64,000 nt of DNA. Source: Podospora pseudoanserina. Lineage: Eukaryota; Ascomycota; Sordariomycetes; Sordariales; Podosporaceae. Numbering within the stretch: position 1 is the stretch's first letter; each line of letters opens with the position of its first letter. Positions 10,546 through 21,837 of the stretch are shown here, piece by piece. The notes beneath the pieces were generated by a model that saw nothing but the letters and a program-made list of their open reading frames with translations, made no database searches and was not told the origin of the DNA. The position numbers and the translations under genes were made by a program. The stretch covers positions 682,001 through 746,000 of the forward strand of contig NW_026946671.1 in the NCBI RefSeq assembly GCF_035222485.1, in the 5' to 3' direction.

Positions 10546-13500
10546 CTACCCAAGCAACAACCTCCTCCTCTCTAAACCCTCCCCACCATACGGTTGAGGC
10601 CCAATCCAACGACCTACCCACATCTCCGCAACCCCCATCCTCTCCCAGAGCCCACTCGCCTGTTGCTCAACAACCAAAACATGATTGCTCATCATCACCA
10701 CCGCCATCCACGTCTCCCTCAGCAACCTCTTACGAAACTCCCCTTCACCCCCCTCATCATCACATCTCTTGGTCAACACAAAACCCCCATCCGTCCACTC
10801 ATCACCAACCTCCATAGTAGCAATAAACCCATCCAACCATTTATATCGCGTATCCTCCCGCAAAGTGACATACCCCACATAACCTTCCACTTCCAAAACA
10901 TGATGATGCCCAAACCGATACCTCTTCTCCCAATCACCAAGACCAAAATAACCCCCCCATGAAAGCAGCCCTTTCTTCCCCTCTTCCACAATCGACACAT
11001 CAACCAAACTATTCCACTGACGCCGTGGCCCTTCAAACTTTGCCGTGCCCGTCCACCCAGTCCACGACCAGCTAGGAAATCCCCCCCGTCGTGTCCCCGG
11101 CTGACGACAAGTCCACAGCAAACCATAAACAAACCCCGCCAGATTCGCCGCCACAGTATTAGGGTCAACATCCACGTACACAGACGGGCCACCCGGTGAC
11201 CAGTCATATCTATGCGTCTGCGGAACAATAAGAATTCCACAGAGGTGATAAGCCGGTTGCGGCAACGACAAATACAACTGAAGAACCCCCAGCATCGCAT
11301 TCAAAGCATCGAGCTCATACGTCAGTTGCCGTGGTGCGTACTCCGATAGTCGTTGATGCACCCCCAAGTCGTCTTCCTCCATGTTGATGACACCACCCAA
11401 GGGGAAGAGCCATGAGCTGGGCTGGGGGCGATCCCTATTGTTTCCAGTGTTGCGTAGCCGAGTTGAGAACTTGCTTAGTATAGGGGGCACGGTGATGGCC
11501 TCTCTGGCAAGTATGCCATCGCACTCAAATGACACCTCGTGCTGCGTAAAGAATAGACGGCGCCGAGAAAGCAATCCCTCCTGGTAGGTCCACCCCCGAG
11601 TGGCCCACTTAGACGACTGTATTTCACGGCTCGGCTCAGGAGGGATGGTAGTCAGGATATGTCCCTGCACTTTTATCGCCGGCGGCCGTTTTCGAAATCG
11701 TTGGCTCACACCCGGTAGGCCAAAGGATGACTCTTCTCCTGCTGCATCGATGATGGTGACCTCTGCGCCATAGTATACAAAGTTCATGTGCCGTAGCTGC
11801 TCGTCTTTGACCGACCCGGGCGTCTGGTCAACGCAATATCGATCTACCCAGAGATACTCGTAGCCTAAAGCGAGAGTAACCTTGATCGCATCCTCGACGA
11901 CTGTTTCCATTTTGAGGCCGGCAAGACTATGCTGGTTCTGTGGACCATCTTGGACGGCACCCCAGACGTAACTCAAGGCGGTGTGTGGCGGCGGCGCTGC
12001 ATCTATATGGACGATATCCCTCGTCGCGCAGTGAATAAGCCGAAAGTGTGGGATTTCATGAACCTTGGTTGGGTTGCAGACAGCGTCTGAATGGTTCCCA
12101 GTGCAATCTGCGATCCAGCTCTTGATCTGCCCAAAATCCACCTCATTAAATGGCACGTGTTTGACTGAGAGAGCCCGCCCTCTATAAGAGCAGTTTGAGC
12201 CAACGCGGGCTATAAAACCCGAACGCATCACGGGCTCAAAGGTTTCTGAGCCGTTGATGTCGCTCATGTTTCCCATATCAGGGTAACCATCAGATTTCAT
12301 GCCGCTGCTGGTGACAACTGCAAGGAACAGGGTGTCGATCAAGTCTTCTGGCAAATTCGAGTAAAAGTCTTCCGAGCCTTCGCACAGCCAAATGAGGAGG
12401 CCAGAAAACGCTCGTAGTTCGAACTGGTCCTGCTCTTCTGCCGTATTGGAATCCGCAGAGGGGGCCGGGTGCACGCTGGCTATCAGTCTGCAGAGTCCAC
12501 ATGACTGCTGACTTTTCTCTGATGGCGGCTCGTCAAACTTCGCGATCAGATTGCCCCAGTATGAGCTCGGTCGTCGAGAAAAGGCCTCATCAAGGTTGAT
12601 GGTATCGCATCTCTTGCAAAGACTCCATTCCTCCACGCGGTCGCCATCATAGTCCGCTTCGCGCTGTACTCCCAGCTCCAGTTGACAGCCAGTCAGACCC
12701 CTGCCCCACTTCATTGCCATTACCACTCGGTCCTCGCCTTCGCTCGAGGTGTCTTCTGACGCGTGTGTGACAGGAGGATTGTCGAGAATTTCAAGATCCT
12801 CATAGCAAACACCAAGTATTCCACAGATATTCCGTGACAGAACAGGCTCTCTTCGATCTAGAACCATCTTGAGAAAGTTCCGACCCTGCTTGTCCACGCG
12901 ATTGAGGTTGACGTCTTCTCTGGCCAGAAGCAATTCCAGAATATTATCCCCACGAGAATCACCAATTGCTCGTTCCACCAGAGTACATCCTTCGGTATCC
13001 TCGGCATTGAGATCGACCCGGCCAGTTTCGAGCAGTTCTTGCGCCACCTTTTTTCGACTAGCCGCCGTGTCTTGAGGCCTTAGGTTCCAAGATGGCGAGA
13101 TAGCCCAGGACAGCGGGCTTCGACCGTCGTTATCTCTGGAATCAGGGTCGACTTGGTCAAAGCTGAGAAGCCGCCTGACGGTTTGTAGCAAACCTCGCTC
13201 CGCTGCCAAAGAAAGCGGCGTCCGTCCGTCAGGATTGCGTTTCTCTGGGTCAATCGACTTGTGTTTCAACAAGGTGTCTGCCATTTCTTCGGACAGACCA
13301 TTGATGGCGGCCATGAGGGCTGTCTCTCCATCACGAGCAAAGATATTGGGATTCACCCCCTCAATGCTGAGAATCCTGTCAACAATGCTCGCATGCCCAT
13401 ATTCCGTTGCCAACTTCAGCAACGTGTTACCATCTCTGTCTGGGGTGTTGACATCGATGTCATTTTCCATGAAGAGCCTCTCCCTGACACGTTCCGGCCC

Positions 13501-16500
13501 GTGTGCCATCGCCATGCTAAAGATTGTTTGCCCGCGGAGACGTAATTCGCGAGGCGCTTCATCCGATATTTTGCAGTTCAAGTCAAGCCGGCCCAGTTCC
13601 AGCAATATTTCCACCACCCTCCAGTTTTCCCCAATGCCGGCGTGTAGCAACACATTTGCCCTGTTCTCGTCTTCCGCTTCAAGTTCAATACCTGGCTGAG
13701 AAAGAAACAGCCGGAAAAGGGCTTCAGTGGCAGTTTTTGCCACCATCATTACAGCCGTTCTCCCTTTGCTGTCCCTTGCGTTAATGTTGACTCGACCAGA
13801 AGCAAGGAGCTGACGAATAACTGCTTCTCTTTCTGCTCCGCTATTCCAATTGTCAAGGCCGCTGCATAATTCTAGGAGAGGCGTTTTCCCATTGACATCC
13901 ACGATGTCAGCATCAATGCTCTCCATCGCGAGCAGCCTTGCCAGTATCGATCGATGGCTTCTCAGTGCCGCCCAGGCCAGTGCTGTCCGCCCTGTTTGGT
14001 CTCGATGATTGAGATCCAGTGTCGGGTCTTCTAGGAGAATATCCACAGCCTTCTCGTTTTCAACCATTGCTGCAACAATTAGTGCTGTCCGGCCCTCTTC
14101 GTCCGTGTAGCTCAGGTCTACGCCTTCGATCTCCATCAACAGGCATGTGGCTGATGCATCACCACTAGCCAAAAGTTCGGAAAAGCTAATAGGCTCATGA
14201 TTTGGTTCGGCACGATATTTTGACAGGAGCAATCGAAGAACTCTCGCGCATCCAGCCTTGGCAGCCCGAAGCAGAAGGTCCTGCACAGCGTTTTGGGAGG
14301 CTATCGGGTCTAATAAACCCATCTCGGCCTGCCTGAATAGCAGTTCGGCGACTTCGTCATGGCGCCTTTGAATCGCGTAGGTCAACATGTCCATGTCTTG
14401 GCTATATTGGGGAAACTTGACAGCCTTGTCTATACCGTCCTGTGCGAGCAGAAAACTGACAAGCTGCACATGTCCCCCTTCAACAGCGACCGATAGAAGA
14501 TTGGCGTACGGGTCATAAGTCGAAAGGCTCTCATGCCATGAAGATCCCGAGTGCCCGACCCTCAAGTTCAGACCACGGAGTTTACTGGTTAACAACAGCT
14601 TCACCACTGCGGTATGTCCACCTTTTGCGGCATGCTCAAGGGCGCCATTCAAGTTGCGGTATGCACCGTGCAATTGAAGTTTCTCAACAGTTGTGACATG
14701 CCCTCGGCTTGCGGCGAGTGAAAGGGCGGTGTGGCCGGCGTGATTTCGACGGTTAACAGCTATTTGATTATTGCTCAGCAACATGTCAACAAGGGCCTCA
14801 TACCCTGCTTCAGCAGCCCAAGCAAGAGGTGCGTTGCCGAGGCTGTCGGTGGTGTTGACATCCACGCCATGGTTCAAGAAGGCTGTGACAATGGTTTGGT
14901 TGTTTGTAGAGGCCGCCACAACCAGGCCACGAGTCTCTAATGTAGAGAGAGAGGAAGCCGGTTGACAAAGGAACGTGCTTGGGGGCACTGTACCTGTCAG
15001 TACATCCAGATGTGTTTTGACTAATTGGAAACTATCAGATGACAACAGTTAGTTATGATCGATGATTGTGTGGATGATGACTACCACGGCATGGCACCTC
15101 ACCACTATCCTCGTTACTCACCTCTGATCTGACCACAAAAGGAACTCATTGATGACTCGATTCGTGAGTTCTCTGTCTCTCTGGCGGATAAACGACAAAC
15201 GAAAAAGATTTGCTGTCACATATCGGGCAAGATCTTTATGTCTGGGTCGTATCTTCAGATGCAAGACGCCTTTCCGTCGTTTGAAAGCCTCGGGAATAGG
15301 CTCTGATGTGGTGAGTAACAGCTTGAGGTCGTGGTTTTCCTGGAGTTTAAGCATCACCTTGAATAATTCGCTTTGGATATCTGGCGGGCAATGGTTGATG
15401 CCGTCCAAGATGATCCACAATTGTGAAAATCTTGCAACAACCCAATCCAGGCCTTGGAGGATGGCGGCGAGATCATCAGCGGCTGGTAAATGGGCATGCG
15501 TGGCAATCAATGTTGTGTGGACATCTGACAGGCTCTGCGCTAGTTGCTGGAATAAACACAAGATGATAGGTGGTAGACCTTGCTCGGTGGGAAGGTCACC
15601 CAAGTAGACGTACGCGACTCCTGTCGTGGTATCTTCGCGGAATCTGTCTTGTAGGGTTTGGATGATCGTCGATGCCATAATTGTTTTGCCAATCCCTTCT
15701 TTGCCTGTGCAAACTAAGATGTTGCGATTCGGACTGAGTAACCATGAACGATACTCTTCAGAAGATAGCACCGATAACCAGGTCCCGGGAAATCGTTGTT
15801 TGATATAGGCGGGATGGCGTGTAGTGAAATCACTTGGTGTAAGCCATCCAGATGCCCCGAAGTATAGAGTGTCTTCGATTCTCCTGTTGCAACAACGACT
15901 AGGGAAGCTTGCAAAGCATCAGCATGAACTCACAGAACACAGGTGACGATGGGAACTAACGTTGGCAGCAGTTGTTTTGAGGCAAATAGCTCAGTGGTTA
16001 TCTGCCTCGCACAAGCTGCAACTGTGGCCGCAGGATAACCCAGTGAGTCGTCGGCCTTGCAGTTGTCCGTGACGCCTTGAATTAGAAGTGAGGGAAGGTG
16101 TCGAATCCCCCACACCAACCCCTGAAGAGTGCCATCCCCAAACGGTGACATCCCGAAGCCTTTAGTGTTAGGGGTGATAATGACTTGCGGCCCAGGGTTG
16201 CCCGGCTCGCAACATGAGTTTTGATAGATACCAAACGGCTCAGCTTGAGTGTCGATTCTCCTAAGGGATTCATCCAATGGGCCTCCACGCAAGTATTCCA
16301 AACTGCCGTCGTCAGAGAGGTTGCTAACCACAACATCTCCCTTACGAATAACTGCCTCATTGACTCGGTCAGGTAAGTCGTCCTCGATGGTGATAATAAC
16401 AACCAGTTCAAGTTTCGGGAACCGCGATTTCAAGTCGAACATAGAGAACTGGTCCTTGCTTAGATTGGGGTGCTGAAAGTAAACAACAACGCCGAGCTCG

Positions 16501-16835
16501 GATGCTCTGCCGAATATGAACTGCTGGATAACATCTTTAAGCTTTGAGCGCGAGCTTCGAATTGTGCCATGCTCCTCGTCGAGCATAAGCAGAAGTGCTG
16601 TCTCAACGAGCTCATCGAAGCACATCCATGCCACTGTGTAATCGTCATAATTAATGGCTTCACCCATATTGAGTAGCTCTTGCTGGAGCTGGACTAATGT
16701 TCTGTCAAGGAGAAATCGTGAGATAGAGGAGCGATGTGGGCGTGGCAGGCCATTGGTTCAGGTTGCGATGATACTCCATATGTCAGCATTGGCTGTGCCT
16801 TTGCCAAGGAGTCGGCTTCTGATGGTGCTCAGCAT
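10546..16835 (-). CDS. NLR-like protein: PNP-like / NACHT / ankyrin repeats / C-terminal HET
   Basis: Four exons (16775-16835, 15934-16693, 15122-15883, 10546-15031), with introns of 81, 50 and 90 bp, give 2022 residues in one frame. The 90-bp intron has GTGAGT, an ACTAAC branch site and TAG. Residues about 39-265 resemble PNP_UDP nucleoside-phosphorylase domains (start YTVAW, then RKGDVVVS and LGYPAATVAACARQI) but lack the glycine-rich GIGGG loop. Residues about 330-510 are NACHT: Walker A GKEGIGKT (334-341), Walker B LWIILDGI (429-436), sensor LLLTTSE. About 14-18 ankyrin repeats span 567-1253. Then come cysteine pairs LCKRC and CGLC, and a HET domain from about 1545: TALSYVWG, YLWVDRYCVDQ, GWTYQEGLLSRR. 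Such proteins control non-self recognition and cell death in fungi; the target is unknown. The first intron (donor GTATCA) is the least certain junction. The gene is divergent from TIM13 with 400 bp between starts. Confidence 0.85.
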
Positions 16836-17235
16836 GATAGCGATTGTGTCTTGCTGAAATGGGTTCACTTCAAGTCTGGCCGGATGAAAGGCAGTGCAAA
16901 AACAATGTCTTGATGAAGTAGTCGACGAGTGATGGTCAACAAGGTGTTTGATTGCTGAAAGGAAGCCCAGGATGGCTTGCCCAGAGGAAAGCACAGACCA
17001 TATCAAATCGCTGCACCCACCAAAGATTCCAGGCAGGGTCAGCCACAACAGAGCTCCAGCATACGCCACACCTCACCTGCATGCTTGGACTTTTTCGAGG
17101 CCTTGGAAGTCGCATGCATCTCCAGTCCTAACCTCGATCGACGCCCCCCAAATCCGGCCCATTTATTTGTTACCAACTGAATTCGAACGCCTCAAAACAC
17201 AGAAACCTCAATCCGCAAGAAAAAACCCTCTCACA
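16836..17235. promoter_or_regulatory. Divergent promoter region between NLR-like gene and TIM13
   Basis: Exactly 400 bp separate the two outward-facing start codons, so both promoters and leaders must lie here. I see no clear TATA box. The stretch next to TIM13 is pyrimidine-rich on the plus strand. Confidence 0.6.
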
Positions 17236-17547
17236 ATGGATTCCGAGGGTGTCAAGAAAGCCATCGTGCAGGCCACTCTCCAAGAGACCAACACAGCCAA
17301 CGCCCGTGCTCTTATCGAGGTACCTCGCGCCTCTCTCACAATTGATCCCAGTCCCTAACATGTTTTGTTTTTCCAGGGTATCACCGGCAGCTGTTTTGAG
17401 AAGTGCGTTCCCAAGCCCGGCACCTCCCTCTCCTCGAGCGAAAAGACCTGCATGTCCTACTGCGTCGAGAAGTACATTGCGTCCTGGAACGAGGTCAACG
17501 GCACCTACATCCGGAGGTTACGGCAAGGGGCTGAGGGCAACCACTAA
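17236..17547 (+). CDS. TIM13: Mitochondrial inner-membrane translocase small TIM chaperone Tim13
   Basis: Two exons, 17236-17319 and 17377-17547, with a 57-bp intron (GTACCT...CCAG), give 84 residues. The start is MDSEGVKKAIVQATLQE. The twin CX3C signature is complete: CFEKC, then CMSYC after KPGTSLSSSEKT. Length and the conserved CVPKPGTSLSS block match Tim13 rather than Tim8, Tim9 or Tim10. With Tim8 it forms a hexameric chaperone in the intermembrane space that escorts hydrophobic precursors to the TIM22 complex (family knowledge). The twin cysteine pairs form disulfides through the MIA pathway. Confidence 0.95.
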
Positions 17548-17719
17548 TTCATTGGTTTGGGACATGTAATGATACTAGGTTGTACGATATTGGCGTAGAG
17601 CAACGGGCAGGGATGGGCAGAGTTGTATATGAATACAGATACCCAAATGGCTGAGGTGCAACAGATGAATCTTATTATTGCGGTCCGTCGTCCTCCACCC
17701 CAAAAGCCATGCAAGTATT

Positions 17720-18964
17720 TCATGGCTCTTTTTTCTTGGCTTCCTCCGCAGCTCTCTTTCTCGCAAGATACCTTTCCTTCGCGCTCGACACATCCGCCTC
17801 CGTCTTCCTGCTCTTTGTCGCAAGCTCAATCTTGGCCGTCTCCTCCGCCTCTTCCTGCCTCGACCGCTTGAGCGTCTCCTCAAGCTGCGCTTCCAGCATC
17901 CTCGTCTGCCTCTCCCGCATAGCTTGTTTCCCACCAGGTGCATAAACACCCCTACTTCCCTGGCTTGGGCCATTGCTCTTCGCCTTCTCCTGTTGCCTCG
18001 CCTTCTCCTGCTGTACCTCCGCCTTCTTCTTCGGCGCCACATTCAATCCCCCCTTCAGCAACTGCCTCTTATCCACCACCTCCCCATCATCATTAATCAA
18101 CACATTCCCACCCTGCGCATTAATCTCCCTAGCCCTCTCAGTCGCGCTCTTTTCCTCCTCCTCTTTTGGCCCAGCTTCAGCTTTGCCATCTGGCTTCTTC
18201 GCCGCATTTTGCGCCGCCAAAACAATAGCCGCATGCTCCTGCTCCTTCTGCTCCAGCATCTTTTTATAAAAATCCGTCATCCCCTTCCCCTTATTCTTTT
18301 TGGCCTCTTCCTCCTCCCTCCTCTTCTCCTCCTCTTCCAACCGCCTATTCTCCTCCTGCTGCCGCTTATACGCCTCGGTGACGAATTTTTCTTTATCAGC
18401 AAACTCCTCCCCCTCTGCCTCCCGTTCTCGTTTTAGGCGCTTTTCCTCCGCTATTTGCCTATCCCTTTCTCTTTGCGAGGCAGCTTGTTGGAGAGCAGAG
18501 AAATACTTTGGTTTCTTCTCCGCGGCTGCTTCGTCTTCTGACTTGGGCTTTTTGGCAGCTTTGAAGGAGTCGTAGACGGCATCATAGTCGTAGATGGAAG
18601 GGTCGGCCGACTCAGCTTCTTTGGCGTATTTTCGGGAGGCTAGGGCGCTGGAGAGGTCGGTGAATTCCCCTGTTGGTTGGAGGGTTTTGGATGATGGGGG
18701 TTTGCTTGGGGGGGCGGAAGGGGGTTTGGAGGATTTTTTGTGTCTTTTTCGTGAGTCGGAGTCGTTGTCGTTATTTATTGATGAGGGGGTGTCGAAGCCG
18801 TCGATTTCGGTGATTGATACTGAGGTTTGGGGAGTTTCGTTGTCGTCGTCGTCGTCGTCGCCTAGGCCGCCGAAGGGGGCTGGCTTTTTGCGCGCGGGGA
18901 GGGTGGGTTTTTTGGAGGGGGGGCAAGATTTTTTGAGGCCGAAGGAGATAACTGGTTTGCTCAT
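17720..18964 (-). CDS. NSRP1-like nuclear speckle splicing regulatory protein (CCDC55/DUF2040 family)
   Basis: Single exon, 414 residues, from the ATG at 18964 (MSKPVISFGLKKS). The frame extends 33 codons further upstream, but the MSKPVISFGLKK start is the conserved N-terminus of the family. It has an acidic run (DDDDDD), a basic RKRHKKSSK stretch, the diagnostic block DPSIYDYDAVYDSFK followed by KYFSALQQAASQRERDRQIAEEKRLK, and then a long charged coiled coil. Animal NSRP1 sits in nuclear speckles and affects alternative splicing; a role in fungal splicing is inferred. The gene converges with TIM13, with only 172 bp between stops. Confidence 0.85.
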   Translation of the reverse strand: MSKPVISFGLKKSCPPSKKPTLPARKKPAPFGGLGDDDDDDNETPQTSVSITEIDGFDTPSSINNDNDSDSRKRHKKSSKPPSAPPSKPPSSKTLQPTGEFTDLSSALASRKYAKEAESADPSIYDYDAVYDSFKAAKKPKSEDEAAAEKKPKYFSALQQAASQRERDRQIAEEKRLKREREAEGEEFADKEKFVTEAYKRQQEENRRLEEEEKRREEEEAKKNKGKGMTDFYKKMLEQKEQEHAAIVLAAQNAAKKPDGKAEAGPKEEEEKSATERAREINAQGGNVLINDDGEVVDKRQLLKGGLNVAPKKKAEVQQEKARQQEKAKSNGPSQGSRGVYAPGGKQAMRERQTRMLEAQLEETLKRSRQEEAEETAKIELATKSRKTEADVSSAKERYLARKRAAEEAKKKEP

Positions 18965-20106
18965 TGTGTCCTGTGGTGCCGTGAAAAGGGACTGGAAGTG
19001 GAAGTTAGGTGGTGTTGTCGCATTGTCGCAAACTAAGGACGCGCGAGAGATGTCAACCATCAATTAAAGTGGAGCTTCACCAGCCACAACTGCTTATCGG
19101 CTGACGATAAGCTATCCCGGCAGGCAATGAGGGGCCTGACATCATCTTTCATAAGCTAAACTCAGAATTATTCGTTGTCTTCCTATATTCTTCGCCTGTG
19201 TAGGAATGATAACATGGTGAAGCCAAGTTTTGGGTGCCCATATCATTGAAATCGAGCCGAGAGCATATTGATACATAGGTAATCAGACGTAAGACTTACC
19301 ATATATTCAGCTAAAGATATCCGAGATTCATTTTCGTCCACACTTTGTTCTCGGTGGTTGGCTCCTTCGTGGCGACCTCATCTCTCTCCATCAAAGTCAC
19401 CAGAGTAGAATTGGCGAACCAAAATGCGGTAAATCAAAGCGAATCCAAATCATAGACTGCCAGGTTCAAACATTCAACAAGGCGTTATTTAAACAGTGGA
19501 GGTTATAATTTACGGATGGTGTGTAGACAGAAAAGCACGCCGTGTCATGACTCTTCATCAGAACTACTGGTAAGTTGACCTCGTACTCCCAACAACTCTG
19601 TCGTTGACCTTTATTGAATAGATTGAACTCGTTCCACGTGCTCGATATGATTTTCCCGTCAATCAGAAAACACCCGATTGGAATCTTGACAGCCCGCCTT
19701 GGCCCTATACGGCCTTGAGGTAACGGGAGCGGGAAGTAACAACAGCCTAATATATTTGGTGCTGCATTACAAGCGAAGACTGTGACTGCCGATGTACTCC
19801 ACAAAGCATGCACAGGGCACATATCCAATACCATGTCACTATTCTAAGTGCTTGTTATTAATGGAATGGTTGACTTGATGAGCAAACCTTGGAACGGGGT
19901 ACATGGCTGGCTGACAAAAGGTCGGTACTTGATTTTTGCGAGGACGAGGCCTCGATCGACACTGTCAAAGTCGAGCTCATTGTGTATTTAAATGGCAGAG
20001 GTTTCTGTGTCCTAGTCATATAGTCTCTTGCCTGGTCTGATCCATACTCAGGAGCATCGAGTGAACCCAACGAGAGAGGAACGCCAGCGACCATACTTTA
20101 CTCACC
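18965..20106. promoter_or_regulatory. Divergent intergenic region between NSRP1-like gene and DUF1996 gene
   Basis: About 1.14 kb containing both outward-facing promoters. Minus-strand ORFs at 19466-19834 and 19858-20094 have no recognisable domain, and I do not call them genes. Confidence 0.55.
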
Positions 20107-21108
20107 ATGCACTGGACCAATGTTCTCACAGCGGCCATCGTGCCCTTGACAGGCGTACGGGCAGCCATGCTCCGATTCTCCTGCTCCCAGCTCGTCGTCG
20201 ACCGTCTCGACCCTCTCGTCAACCCCGGCCAAGTCCCGTCTCCCCATCTTCATCAAATCGTCGGTGGAAACTCATTCAACGTCACTATGGACCCCAATGT
20301 CAACGACATCTCCGAATCCTCAACCTGCACCTCCTGCCAGTTCACCGAAGACTTCTCCAACTACTGGACCGCCGTGCTCTTCTTCAAAGCCCGAAACGGC
20401 ACCTATAAGCGTGTCAACACCATCGGCAACGGCCTGGGCTACTCGGCATCCAACGGAGGCCAAACAGTCTACTACATCTCCAATGGCCCGGTCACAGCCT
20501 TCAAGCCCGGCTTCCGCATGGTAGTGGGCAACCCCGCCTTCCGCACCCAAGCCCAAGCCCGCACCAACCCAGCCCTGCAGTTCACCTGCCTCGCATCCCC
20601 CATGACGCGCTCAGGATATCGATATGACTTCCCCACCGACACCTGCGCAGGAGGAATCATGGTCACCGTCCGCTTCCCTACCTGCTGGGACGGCAAAAAC
20701 ACCGACTCCCCCGACCACCAAAGCCACGTTGCCTACCCCGTCAACCGGAACTGCCCCTCTACCCACCCCATCAAGATCCCCGAGGTGTTTTATGAGACAT
20801 ACTGGGACACCCGGCCGTTCAACAACAAGGCGCTCTGGCCAGCGGATGGGTCGCAGCCGTTTGTATGGTCGTTTGGTGACAAGACTGGGTATGGCAACCA
20901 CGGGGATTACATCTTTGGGTGGAAGGGGGATGCGCTGCAGCGGGCGATGGATGCGAACTGCAATAGTGATTTGATTCAGGACAGGCTGAACTGTCCGACA
21001 CTGAAGAGCCAGAGTATTGTCAATGCGAACAAGTGCTCGATTCAGAGGAAGGTGAAGGAGGATTTGGATGGGTGGTTGGAGGAGTTGCCCGGGGGTGGGA
21101 TGGAGTAG
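20107..21108 (+). CDS. Secreted DUF1996 family protein
   Basis: Single exon, 333 residues, with the start ATG at 20107 in a good context (TCACCATGC). The N-terminus MHWTNVLTAAIVPLTGVRAA is a signal peptide. The mature part begins MLRFSCSQLVVDRLDPLVNPG and continues with SPHLHQIVGGNSFN, both diagnostic of DUF1996. Later conserved parts include CTSCQFTEDFSNYW, TFCLAS-like FTCLASPM, CWDGKNTDSPDHQSHVAYP and HGDYIFGWKGD. Many paired cysteines and conserved His suggest a disulfide-stabilised extracellular protein. The biochemical role of the family is not firmly known; no WSC domain is attached here. Confidence 0.9.
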   Translation: MHWTNVLTAAIVPLTGVRAAMLRFSCSQLVVDRLDPLVNPGQVPSPHLHQIVGGNSFNVTMDPNVNDISESSTCTSCQFTEDFSNYWTAVLFFKARNGTYKRVNTIGNGLGYSASNGGQTVYYISNGPVTAFKPGFRMVVGNPAFRTQAQARTNPALQFTCLASPMTRSGYRYDFPTDTCAGGIMVTVRFPTCWDGKNTDSPDHQSHVAYPVNRNCPSTHPIKIPEVFYETYWDTRPFNNKALWPADGSQPFVWSFGDKTGYGNHGDYIFGWKGDALQRAMDANCNSDLIQDRLNCPTLKSQSIVNANKCSIQRKVKEDLDGWLEELPGGGME

Positions 21109-21837
21109 ATAGTAGATAGTAGATCAAGAAAGAATGAAGTTGAGGCTGAAAGTCCAAGTCCAAGTCCACGTGGGATGTGTTGAGCTGAGCACCTTGAAGG
21201 TCACCACCCCCCTAACCCCCTAAACTGCATGTGGCCACACTTTTGACGACCATGTCATGCAGTCAGCTTCCCCGATGGCCACAAGACGGCAGGAATGAGC
21301 AGAGATGACGCAGTCAGCAGTGGGCCGAAGGCAATACTTTGTACTTTGTCTTTTTCACCTGTGATTTGTATCTCGGGATAAGCCATCCTGCAGGTTGCAG
21401 CATGATCCTTTCTCTCTATCTGAAAAAGCCCAGTTCACAGCTGAAAGCTGCAAGTGGAGCGGGGTCTTAGTGAAACGTAATGACCACATTGGCACACCCC
21501 ACGGGGGAGCTTGCCAATGGCGGGGTTGTGCTTGGGAGCTGCCTCACTGTTGCTCCAAGGAGGCAGCTCGCTATTATTTTGTGAGATATTTTAAGAGGTC
21601 AACACAGCTGTTGTTGGAGGCCTTATCGAGACCCGATTCTTGGCCTTTTGCTTTGCCTCTTGGCGGCTTCTCACTCACTTCAGCTGCTCTGCTTCTTGGG
21701 TACCTCACTGAAAAAACATTTGCAAAACTTGTCTCTTGGGAACGAACCTAACCTGCTTGCTTTTCACCCCCCTTTACTTACTTACACACTTGCTTTCTAT
21801 CGGCTGTTTGCTTAAGCTCTTTACAGAGTAACACAAT
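21109..21837. promoter_or_regulatory. Upstream region of phospholipase C gene
   Basis: About 730 bp between two plus-strand genes: the 3' region of the DUF1996 gene, then the promoter of the PLC gene. No credible gene seen. A GGTAGATAGTAGAT-like short repeat follows the DUF1996 stop. Confidence 0.5.

Noticed and set aside
10546-16667. Three separate genes (PNP-like, NACHT, ankyrin-HET) at the NLR locus
   Set aside because: Good donor and acceptor sites join all parts in a single frame, and the domain order matches NLR logic from N-terminus to ankyrins; kept as one gene.
17678-18436. 252-residue Leu-rich ORF antisense to the NSRP1-like gene
   Set aside because: Leu/Arg/Pro-rich shadow of a Glu/Lys-rich coiled coil.
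19466-19834. 122-residue minus-strand ORF
   Set aside because: No recognisable domain, no splice partners and no coding-like composition.
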